Of a stretch of DNA of 36,180 nt, positions 30,743 to 36,180 are shown piece by piece. The notes under the pieces were generated by a model that worked only from the letters and a program-made list of their open reading frames with translations, had not been told where the DNA came from and made no database searches. Made by a program: the position numbers and the translations under genes. The DNA is from a virus. Location: IMG/VR virus record IMGVR_UViG_3300035670_000703, positions 1-36,180 of that record. One strand, written 5' to 3'. Within the stretch, counting starts at the first letter, position 1. Every line of letters starts with the position of its first letter.

Positions 30743-31480
30743 ATGGAGACCTCCGGCCAGCTCGTCCGACGTGACGGCATCGTCCTCGACACCCGCAACA
30801 CCACCATCACCGCCGGCGCACGCCACGACGAAAACGGCCGCCGCATCTACCGAGCCCTCGCCTACGACACCACCACCATCGACCGGCACGGCACCACCAT
30901 CGACAACAGCGCCTTCCGGGAACCCACCGAAGCCGGCATCCCGATCATCCTCTTCCACGACGCCGACCGCTTCCCCGTAGGTCGTGTCATCGAATGGTCG
31001 ATCAGCGACCAGGGCCCCGTCGCCGGCTTCGTGTTCGCCGACACCGACGAAGCTCGTGAAGCTGAACTCCTCGTCGCCACCGGCTTCCTCAACGGCGTCT
31101 CCATCGGGTTCCTCGGCTGGGAAGCGGAACGCCGTGACGGCATCCCCACCTACACCGACGTCGAAGTCGTCGAACTGTCGTTGACGCCGACACCGTCAAG
31201 CAGGGGAGCGCTCATCAGCCTGGAACGCAGCATCCGCTCCCTCGAAGCCACCATCGAAGGTGACGTCACCACCTCAGAGGCCACGGAAATCGAAACCGGC
31301 ACCGACACCGCGGCCGACACAACCGACGGTGACGCCCACTGCGAATGCTGCCGCCGCTTCAAGACCGGCGAACCCGTCGAAGACACACCGGCTGACGAAC
31401 CTTCCGACGATGCAGCAACAGTCGCCGACGGCGAGAACCGGCAAGCCCGGCTCAAGTCACTGCTCAACCGCCTGCGGTAG
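30743..31480 (+). CDS. Prohead protease (S78 family)
   Basis: This 245-residue HK97-type serine protease trims capsid proteins during maturation. The catalytic His is in ILFHDADRFPVG (~70-81) and the Ser in TGFLNGVSIGF (~112-122), with ELSLTPTPSSRG (~148-159) as the downstream signature. Beyond ~165 an acidic, Thr-rich tail with CECCRR may act as scaffold. It starts with AACGGT 7 bases upstream and no ribosome binding site, and precedes the capsid gene. Confidence 0.88.
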   Translation: METSGQLVRRDGIVLDTRNTTITAGARHDENGRRIYRALAYDTTTIDRHGTTIDNSAFREPTEAGIPIILFHDADRFPVGRVIEWSISDQGPVAGFVFADTDEAREAELLVATGFLNGVSIGFLGWEAERRDGIPTYTDVEVVELSLTPTPSSRGALISLERSIRSLEATIEGDVTTSEATEIETGTDTAADTTDGDAHCECCRRFKTGEPVEDTPADEPSDDAATVADGENRQARLKSLLNRLR

Positions 31481-31589
31481 AGCAGAGCTCGATCTCGGCA
31501 AACCCTTGTGAGGGAACGCCGACGGTAGCGACCGCACGAGAGAGCACCCGTCCCCGTCAGCAATACCTAACCCACAAGGAGCAATCATC

Positions 31590-32696
31590 ATGCAGAAGCG
31601 TGACGAACTCGTCGCAGAGTTCAACCAGCTGGCCGCCCGCGCGGCCGACCTCCGCAGCACCGACACTGGCGCTGAGGAACTCATCACCGTGACCGCCAAG
31701 ATGCGCAGCATCGAGTCGGAACTGTCCGTCCTGGACCGTCAGGAAGGCACCGCCAAAGTCGAGATCGTGACCCCTCGGGCCACCACTCTCGGTGACGACA
31801 TCGTCGCCACCCGGGTGCTTTCGCAGCCGGTCGGTTCCTCCACTGTCGTCGAGCGAGACATCTTCACCGGCACGCCCGGCACCGTCGGTGCGCAGCCGTG
31901 GATCAGCCTCGACACCGACCCCGGCATCTACGGTCTCCCGACCCTCCCGACCAGCGTTGTCGACCTTCTCCCCGTCATCCCGACTTCGAGCGATGTCGTC
32001 CGCTACTTCCGTCAGGACGCTTTCACCAACAACGCCGGCACCGTCGGCCAGTTGGCGGCTTCCGGCAAGTCGGACCTCACCTGGAGCTCTCAGTTCGCTG
32101 TTGTCTCCAAGGTCGCCCATCACATGGTCGTCTCGACCGACGCTCTCGCTGATGACCCGGCTGTCGCCGCTCTTATCAACCGTGACGGCGTCCGCGGCGT
32201 CCGTGAGGCGATCGAAGAGCAGCTGCTTTCTGGTTCGGCGTCGGCTGTCGGTTCGATCGTGGCCGGTGCGCAAACCGAAGAGTACGAGACCGGTTCGTCC
32301 GTTCTCGCCGCTATCCGCAAGGCGAAGACGAAGGCCGAGTTGGCTGGCTTGCCGGCCGACCTCGTGGTCGTCACCCCGCAGATCCGTGAAGCGATCGACC
32401 TGGTCGCTCTCCCCGAGAACGGTGGCGCCGGCGTGTTCGTCGGCGGTCCGAACACTCTGTTCGGTCTTCGCATCGTGACCTCGTACCGGATGCCGGAAGG
32501 CGTGAACTTCCTCGTCGGTTCCACCCAGGCTGTGAGCGTCCGCTCCCGCCAGGGCATCGAGGTCGAAACCTCGAACAGCCACGACGACTACTTCGTCAAG
32601 GACGGTGTGGTCGTGAAGGTGTCGGCGAAGCTCGCTCTCGCCAACATCCGCCCCGCCGCCTTCGTGAAGGGTGTCGAGGCCGCTCCGGCCGAGTGA
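31590..32696 (+). CDS. Major capsid protein (HK97 fold)
   Basis: This 368-residue protein has an N-terminal helical delta-like domain (MQKRDELVAEFNQLAARAAD..., ~1-50), then the HK97 core with VVDLLPVIPTSSDVVRYFRQ (~125), SKVAHHMVVSTDAL (~172), NTLFGLRIVTS (~288) and a C-terminal VRSRQGIEVETSNSHDDYFVKDGVVVKV (~315-342), all typical of actinophage capsids. ATG 31590 has AAGGAG upstream, and GACGGT at 31521-31526 may start a separate transcript. A terminator-like hairpin follows. Confidence 0.92.
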   Translation: MQKRDELVAEFNQLAARAADLRSTDTGAEELITVTAKMRSIESELSVLDRQEGTAKVEIVTPRATTLGDDIVATRVLSQPVGSSTVVERDIFTGTPGTVGAQPWISLDTDPGIYGLPTLPTSVVDLLPVIPTSSDVVRYFRQDAFTNNAGTVGQLAASGKSDLTWSSQFAVVSKVAHHMVVSTDALADDPAVAALINRDGVRGVREAIEEQLLSGSASAVGSIVAGAQTEEYETGSSVLAAIRKAKTKAELAGLPADLVVVTPQIREAIDLVALPENGGAGVFVGGPNTLFGLRIVTSYRMPEGVNFLVGSTQAVSVRSRQGIEVETSNSHDDYFVKDGVVVKVSAKLALANIRPAAFVKGVEAAPAE

Positions 32697-32722
32697 TTCG
32701 GCTAACGCCTAGTGCGTGAGAG

Positions 32723-32749
32723 AGACCCCCGGGCTTGTCCTGGGGGTCT
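32723..32749 (+). terminator. Terminator after the capsid gene
   Basis: AGACCCCC and GGGGGTCT form an 8-bp stem around GGGCTTGTCCT (which can add further pairs), followed by TTCTCT. It probably sets high capsid mRNA levels relative to the genes beyond. Confidence 0.75.
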
Positions 32750-32768
32750 TTCTCTATGTTTGGGCAGC

Positions 32769-32774
32769 AACGGT
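32769..32774 (+). promoter_or_regulatory. Start-associated -10-like element AACGGT (connector operon)
   Basis: GCAACGGT, CTGCGGC (7 bases), ATG 32782, placed just after a terminator. The 18-base block ending in ATG is identical to that before gene G at 35795. Confidence 0.68.
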
Positions 32775-32781
32775 CTGCGGC

Positions 32782-33183
32782 ATGCTGTTGACGTCGTCTC
32801 GGTTCACTCTGATCACCGGTGCGGCTGCACCTGAGTCGTTCGCTGATCTGGAGGCGCGTGTCGTCGCCCGTCTCGAGGTGTTGCTCGGTCGGACGCTTGT
32901 TCTCGATGAGGGGACGGCGGAGGGCTATACGGATGAGACGGTGCCGGCCGGTTTGGCTGAGGCGATCGCTTGGGGCGTGTTGACGCTGCATGATCCGCAG
33001 CTGTCAGCTCTGCCGCAGGGTGTGTCTTCGGTGAATGTTGCCGGCGAATACTCGACGGTGATGGCGTATGGGATGACGACTTCCGCTGATGGCACAGCGC
33101 TTCCGATCCGTTATGCGTTCGCCTCGGATTTGGGTGGGCGTTGCGTGACGTTGGCGTTGCGGTATCGGCGGGTGGCGTTGTGA
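32782..33183 (+). CDS. Head-tail connector (adaptor-type)
   Basis: This 133-residue protein is the first of four overlapping small genes between capsid and major tail protein. It is helical in the first half (FADLEARVVARLEVLLGRTL), then beta-rich. In siphophages this slot encodes the head-tail adaptor that docks under the portal. It starts without a Shine-Dalgarno sequence and has AACGGT 7 bases upstream. Assigned by position and size. Confidence 0.65.
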   Translation: MLLTSSRFTLITGAAAPESFADLEARVVARLEVLLGRTLVLDEGTAEGYTDETVPAGLAEAIAWGVLTLHDPQLSALPQGVSSVNVAGEYSTVMAYGMTTSADGTALPIRYAFASDLGGRCVTLALRYRRVAL

Positions 33184-33509
33184 TCGGCGGCCGATCTATT
33201 CATGTGAAGCGGCATTCCTCGACGTCGACGGACGTTGAGGGCCGTCCGGTCACTGGCGCACTGACGACGGTAGCGACGGTGACCGGACACATCTTTACGA
33301 GGACGATCACGGCGACCGCGGACGGTCGCATCGTTCTCGGTTCGCAGGTGAAGGCGCTGTTGCCGGCCGGGACTGACGTTCGAGTCACTGACGTGCTCGA
33401 AGTGCCGGACCGGCCTGGGGTCGTCTATCGGGTTCAGACGGTTGTGGAGCGTCCCAGCCCGTTCGGTGGGACGCATCATGTGAGTGTCGACTGTGAGGTG
33501 TCGAACTGA
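33180..33509 (+). CDS. Head closure (stopper) protein
   Basis: This 109-residue beta-rich protein begins at GTG 33180, overlapping the previous stop, and ends on the first base of the next ATG. It contains VTGHIFTRTITATADGRIVL and VRVTDVLEVPDRPGVVYRVQ, typical of head-closure proteins that plug the connector after packaging. Positional assignment. Confidence 0.65.
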   Translation: MIGGRSIHVKRHSSTSTDVEGRPVTGALTTVATVTGHIFTRTITATADGRIVLGSQVKALLPAGTDVRVTDVLEVPDRPGVVYRVQTVVERPSPFGGTHHVSVDCEVSN

Positions 33510-33919
33510 TGGACGACGTCTCGATCGAATACGACGAGCTTGCTGAGCGGCAGCTGCTCGGCTCGTCGGAGTTCCGCCGGTTCCTTGACCGGTTGGGGTT
33601 CACGATCGTCGGGCACGCTGTCCCGCATTCCGGTGTGGACACTGGTGCGTTGATGCAGTCGATGGGTCACCGTGTTGAGGACACTCCGGACGGGCCCGAG
33701 CTTGTCCTCGGTTCGGGTGCTGCGACCGGCGTACAAGAGATCTGGTATGCCGCTCCGCACTGGGCGAAGAAGAAGCCGCTCGTGCCGAGACCGGCGAACG
33801 CCAAGTCACGTAAGAAGCGGCCCCATCCGACGAAGCCGGCGCCGACGCGCCCGTGGACGAAAGCGATGAAGGCGCTCGGGATTTCGTACACCGTCGAGCC
33901 GGGAGGGTTCGAGTCGTGA
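33509..33919 (+). CDS. HK97 gp10-like tail completion protein
   Basis: This 136-residue protein is helical near the start (ELAERQLLGSSEFRRFLDRL), then has VPHSGVDTGALMQSM and a very basic Pro/Lys-rich part (KSRKKRPHPTKPAPTRPW). Size, place and the 'DTGAL..S' motif fit HK97 gp10/neck proteins that join tail to head. Overlaps both neighbours. Confidence 0.68.
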   Translation: MDDVSIEYDELAERQLLGSSEFRRFLDRLGFTIVGHAVPHSGVDTGALMQSMGHRVEDTPDGPELVLGSGAATGVQEIWYAAPHWAKKKPLVPRPANAKSRKKRPHPTKPAPTRPWTKAMKALGISYTVEPGGFES

Positions 33920-34332
33920 ACCACGAGCCCGTTTCCTTTGTGATCGGCTGGCTGAAAGCGCAGCCGTCGTTAGCGGGGATCGCATCACGCATCTCATCGC
34001 TGCTGTCGGAGAGCGCTCAGCTGCCCGCTGTCGCTGTCGTCAACGCCACCGGTGCGCCGGTCGCCGACCCGGGTGGGATCGACACCGTGTACGACTGGAC
34101 GGTCACGATCTACTGCATCGCCGGCCGCACCGGCGTCGGTTCCGACTATCCGGACTATCAGGCCGCCCACCAGGTCGCCTCGAACATCGTCACCGCGGTC
34201 CGCGCGTCTTCGCATGTGTCGACGTCGGGCGCACGCCTGGTCGACGCTGAGGTGGTGGCGATGACTAGAGCAACGGACGATGCAGGTAACGCTGTGATCA
34301 CGTTGACGGTTGATCTGCGGATAGCGGACTAA
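33916..34332 (+). CDS. Tail terminator protein
   Basis: This 138-residue protein starts at GTG 33916 within the previous stop. VSFVIGWLKAQPSLAGIASR, then a beta-strand block (YDWTVTIYCIAGRTGVGSDY) and a helix with VASNIVTAVRAS match tail terminators (gpU-like), which cap the growing tail tube. Last of the four-gene connector set. Confidence 0.68.
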   Translation: MNHEPVSFVIGWLKAQPSLAGIASRISSLLSESAQLPAVAVVNATGAPVADPGGIDTVYDWTVTIYCIAGRTGVGSDYPDYQAAHQVASNIVTAVRASSHVSTSGARLVDAEVVAMTRATDDAGNAVITLTVDLRIAD

Positions 34333-34338
34333 AAAGAA

Positions 34339-34362
34339 AGACCCCCGCCGAAGCGGGGGTCT
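34339..34362 (-). terminator. Terminator of the minus-strand 34382-34699 gene
   Basis: AGACCCCCGC, CGAA loop, GCGGGGGTCT form a perfect 10-bp stem. On the minus strand it is followed by TTCTTTTT, a strong T-tract. It may also stop plus-strand transcripts. Confidence 0.88.
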
Positions 34363-34381
34363 GACTGTCGACGAGAGGTCG

Positions 34382-34699
34382 TCACATGACGAGTTCAGGT
34401 GTGGCGAAGATTTCGCAGTTCTCGCCGTCTTCGGTCACGGAAACGACAGGTCCCGTCTTGAAGTTCAGGATGTCGATAGCCAGGTCGGCACAGCGGCCCA
34501 TCATGGCGGTCACAACTGCGACCCGGTTGGAGAACTCTTCGACGTAGTCGTTGTTGTTGCCGGATCCGGCATACACAAACGCATCACCGGGCGTCTCGTC
34601 CTGGTCGAGGTACCAGACGGCGAGAGTGATGAAGTTGGCCTGGTGCCGGCTGATTGCGTCTCCGACGATGTAGGAGATGGTTTCGGTACTGGCTTTCAT
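34382..34699 (-). CDS. Minus-strand moron between neck and tail genes, 105 residues
   Basis: It starts MKASTETISYIVGDAISRHQ with a strong AAAAGGAG before ATG 34699, and has its own terminator downstream. It is a soluble protein with aromatic and acidic residues (TLAVWYLDQDETPGDAFVYAG) and no signal peptide; a segment VVTAMMGRCADLAIDILNF is helical. Not recognised. It lies inside the late operon on the opposite strand, and the 13-mer GTGTCAACCCTTG upstream is shared with the 9739-10047 gene, so it probably belongs to the lysogenic set. Confidence 0.72.
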   Translation of the reverse strand: MKASTETISYIVGDAISRHQANFITLAVWYLDQDETPGDAFVYAGSGNNNDYVEEFSNRVAVVTAMMGRCADLAIDILNFKTGPVVSVTEDGENCEIFATPELVM

Positions 34700-34775
34700 T
34701 GGTGCTCCTTTTTGCACTGGTTGGGTTGTCACTTGACTGTGACGGCTCGAACCGTGGGCGCATAAGAACGGGCGG

Positions 34776-34788
34776 CAAGGGTTGACAC
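34776..34788 (-). promoter_or_regulatory. Shared 13-mer GTGTCAACCCTTG (second copy)
   Basis: This is the exact repeat of 10098-10110, again upstream of a minus-strand gene (34699). TATGCG lies 17 bases after TGTCAA on the minus strand and may be a -10. It could be bound by the same repressor or read by the same polymerase form. Confidence 0.45.
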
Positions 34789-34809
34789 GGCCCTTTTTCG
34801 GCAGGCAGC

Positions 34810-34815
34810 AACAGT
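34810..34815 (+). promoter_or_regulatory. Phage-type promoter AACAGT with short leader
   Basis: GCAACAGT, 7 bases, predicted start near 34823, then a 30-base leader with CAGGAG before ATG 34853. The element here drives a leadered gene, as at 14618. Confidence 0.5.
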
Positions 34816-34852
34816 CCCCGGCGGGCAACCCCCACGACCCCCAGGAGTAGAA

Positions 34853-35392
34853 ATGTCCGCTGTCACCACGAACCTCGTCCAGGGCCCGGCCCGAATCTTC
34901 GTCGCCGCCTCCGGCTCGAGCCTCCCCGTCGCCGCCGACCTGGCTGCTCTCAAGGCCGGCACCCTCGAAGACTGGACCGAGGTCGGCCACACCACTTCCG
35001 CCGTCACCCTCACCGACACGCCGACGATCGTCGAAGCGAATAGCCAGCAGGCCGCCCGCACGCTCGCCGTCGCCGTGTCCCGCTGGGAGACCACCCTCGA
35101 GACCACCTGCCGTGAAGTCACTCTCGAAGCGATCCGCCGCGCCGCTCACGGTGCCGTCACCTCCGGCACGTTGACCCCGTCGAGCACGACCGCCGCCGAA
35201 GTGTTGTCGTTCGCCATCGTCGGCCCGTGGTCCGGCGGCGACGAGTGCTTGATCGTCGTCGAGAACGGTGTCGTCACTAACGGTGTGAACATGGCGTTCG
35301 ACCGTGAGAACTACACCGAGGTGCCGATGACGGTTCGTGTGCTCGAGGGCGCCACGTTGCCGGCCGGCTACAAGGTCTCTGTCATCGCCTAA
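34853..35392 (+). CDS. Major tail protein (tail tube)
   Basis: This 179-residue beta-rich protein has SAVTTNLVQGPARIFVAASG at the start, then TEVGHTTSAVTLTDTPTIVE and GTVTSGTLTPSS-like strands, and ends EVPMTVRVLEGATLPAGYKV. Size and location before the tail chaperone match siphophage tail-tube proteins. ATG 34853 has CAGGAG upstream. Its stop codon TAA forms part of the -10 box of the next gene. Confidence 0.85.
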   Translation: MSAVTTNLVQGPARIFVAASGSSLPVAADLAALKAGTLEDWTEVGHTTSAVTLTDTPTIVEANSQQAARTLAVAVSRWETTLETTCREVTLEAIRRAAHGAVTSGTLTPSSTTAAEVLSFAIVGPWSGGDECLIVVENGVVTNGVNMAFDRENYTEVPMTVRVLEGATLPAGYKVSVIA

Positions 35393-35395
35393 TCT
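35390..35395 (+). promoter_or_regulatory. Host-type -10 box TAATCT, leaderless
   Basis: TAATCT, GGCTGG, ATG 35402. It overlaps the stop codon of the major tail gene. TAnnnT at 6-base spacing. Confidence 0.6.
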
Positions 35396-35401
35396 GGCTG
35401 G

Positions 35402-35755
35402 ATGCGGTCGCCGCAAACTAACGGCTCGTACTTCTACGGATCTGTGCTCGGCATCGCTGCGAGCGTGTACTTCAACATGCGTTTCGAGACGGGCATCGGA
35501 TCCTCCTGGTGGCATGGTGTCGTGTTCGCCGTATCTCTGGTCCTGCTGGTGCCACTAGCTATCAAGGTGTCTCTCTTCGCAAGCATGGGGCTCACCGCTG
35601 GTCTCGTCGTCGGCGGGACCGTCGCCGTGGTCGTCACGATCGTGAACGGCAACTGGGCGTATCTCACCGGCAGCCTTCTCACGTGTCTGATCTCGGTCTT
35701 CTTCTTCCAGGCGCAGAGACAGGCGTTGGCAAGTCTGGGTGGCCGCAGCCGTTAG
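35402..35755 (+). CDS. Polytopic small membrane protein (moron)
   Basis: This 117-residue protein has three to four hydrophobic helices: YGSVLGIAASVYF, HGVVFAVSLVLLVPLAIKV, TAGLVVGGTVAVVVTIV and LTGSLLTCLISVFFF. It is placed between major tail protein and tail chaperone, where no membrane protein is expected, and has its own host-type -10 box. Role unknown; membrane morons commonly confer superinfection exclusion. Confidence 0.7.
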   Translation: MRSPQTNGSYFYGSVLGIAASVYFNMRFETGIGSSWWHGVVFAVSLVLLVPLAIKVSLFASMGLTAGLVVGGTVAVVVTIVNGNWAYLTGSLLTCLISVFFFQAQRQALASLGGRSR

Positions 35756-35768
35756 CGTTTTCGCTAAC
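35751..35768 (+). terminator. Hairpin GTTAGCG-TTTT-CGCTAAC
   Basis: A perfect 7-bp stem with T4 loop overlaps the stop codon of the membrane moron and the upstream half of the next promoter element. There is no T-tract. Confidence 0.4.
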
Positions 35769-35787
35769 AGCGTCTAGCCGCAACGGT
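35764..35787 (+). promoter_or_regulatory. Promoter of gene G: CTAACAGCG-N9-AACGGT
   Basis: CTAACAGCG (35764-35772), 9 bases, AACGGT (35782-35787), 7 bases, ATG 35795. Same layout as at the endolysin (19372-19395). Confidence 0.65.
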
Positions 35788-35794
35788 CTGCGGC

Positions 35795-36175
35795 ATGACC
35801 GCAGAGAAACTCGTCACCGTCTACGAAATCGGCTGGGAACACGAACTCGTTGATGACGACGACGGAGTCCACATCAGCTACCTCGTCGACGAAGACGGCC
35901 ACCGGATCCGCCGCAGGTATCGCATCCCTGTCCGGCTGACCGCCCGGCAAGTGTTCGCCAGGTCGAAGCAGGTGTCCCCGGAGACGCTGCAAGGGTTGGC
36001 GTCCGGTGACCTCGAAGCGCTCATGGAGCTTCTCGACGCCATGGTCGGCGACCGGATCATCGAAACGGTCGGTACCGATCCGACCGTCCCGACCGACGAG
36101 TTCCTTCGTTTCCTCAACTGGCTGGTCGACGAACTGAAACTCGCCGACGTGTTGGGTGGCGGTCCGGGAAACTGA
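35795..36175 (+). CDS. Tail assembly chaperone G
   Basis: This 126-residue acidic protein starts MTAEKLVTVYEIGWEHELVD and ends LADVLGGGPGN just after the slippery site. It includes LTARQVFARSKQVSPETLQG and FLRFLNWLVDELKL helices. In siphophages the short form G and a frameshifted G-T form assist tail-tube assembly around the tape measure. GGGAAAC at 36166-36172 directs -1 slippage; the T part is 81-398 at the other end of the linear window. It starts without a Shine-Dalgarno sequence, 7 bases after AACGGT. Confidence 0.88.
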   Translation: MTAEKLVTVYEIGWEHELVDDDDGVHISYLVDEDGHRIRRRYRIPVRLTARQVFARSKQVSPETLQGLASGDLEALMELLDAMVGDRIIETVGTDPTVPTDEFLRFLNWLVDELKLADVLGGGPGN

Positions 36176-36180
36176 TCCGG
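36086..36180. repeat. Terminal direct repeat, right copy
   Basis: This is the second copy of the 95-base repeat at 1-95. Joining the copies restores gene G, its frameshift site and the downstream T frame without a break. Confidence 0.93.

Noticed and set aside
34382-35515. Long minus-strand open frame of 377 codons
   Set aside because: Only the last 105 codons (from ATG 34699 with a Shine-Dalgarno site) look like a gene. The rest is antisense to the major tail protein gene and reads as Arg/Gly/Asp-rich shadow sequence.
1-36180. CRISPR arrays, insertion sequences, rRNA genes, DNA polymerase or primase
   Set aside because: No regularly spaced repeats, no transposase, and no such genes were found on either strand.

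Overview
The window looks like one complete circular genome of a temperate siphophage (about 36,085 bp), cut open inside a gene: bases 1-95 are repeated exactly at 36086-36180. The host is most likely a high-GC actinobacterium. Reasons are the GC-rich codon use, frequent GTG starts, many apparently leaderless genes, a ReqiPepy6 Gp37-like tail hub, and an attP core matching the 3' half of a tRNA-Arg(CCT) gene without a full encoded CCA. I cannot name the host genus from sequence alone.

Layout on the circle. Packaging and head: small and large terminase (22075-23825), several small genes, a portal-MuF fusion (25424-27496), prohead protease (30743), HK97-type capsid (31590), and four connector/tail-completion genes (32782-34332). 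Tail: major tail protein (34853), tail assembly chaperone G (35795) with a GGGAAAC -1 frameshift into T that crosses the contig ends, tape measure (388), distal tail (2112) and a 1460-residue adhesin-hub protein (2906). Lysis: small membrane protein and holin (7310-7829), with the M15/LysM endolysin far away at 19403. Lysogeny and integration: minus-strand genes 8777-10047, tyrosine integrase, excisionase and attP (10210-12041). Early region: divergent minus operon of winged-helix protein, RepA-like ATPase and sigma factor (14229 to 12029), against plus-strand Bet annealase and small genes (14673-19375), with RusA at 20471.

Accessory (moron) genes sit between these modules: two lipoproteins (16526, 30657 minus), a three-gene membrane/PH-domain cassette (20833-21978 minus), a PH-like/zinc-ribbon protein, a membrane protein and a DNA methyltransferase-nuclease fusion (27565-29995), a minus-strand gene inside the late region (34382-34699), and a membrane protein (35402).

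The most interesting signal is in transcription and translation starts. At least a dozen phage genes carry nAC(G/A/C)GT followed by 6-8 (usually 7) bases and then the start codon, with no ribosome binding site between. This is where a -10 box would lie for a leaderless mRNA. The gene for the phage's own sigma-70-family factor has the same element. The accessory genes instead carry ordinary TAnnnT -10 boxes, usually 6 bases before the start codon. I infer two promoter classes: one read by the phage sigma factor for the phage programme, and one read by host polymerase for lysogenic expression of morons.
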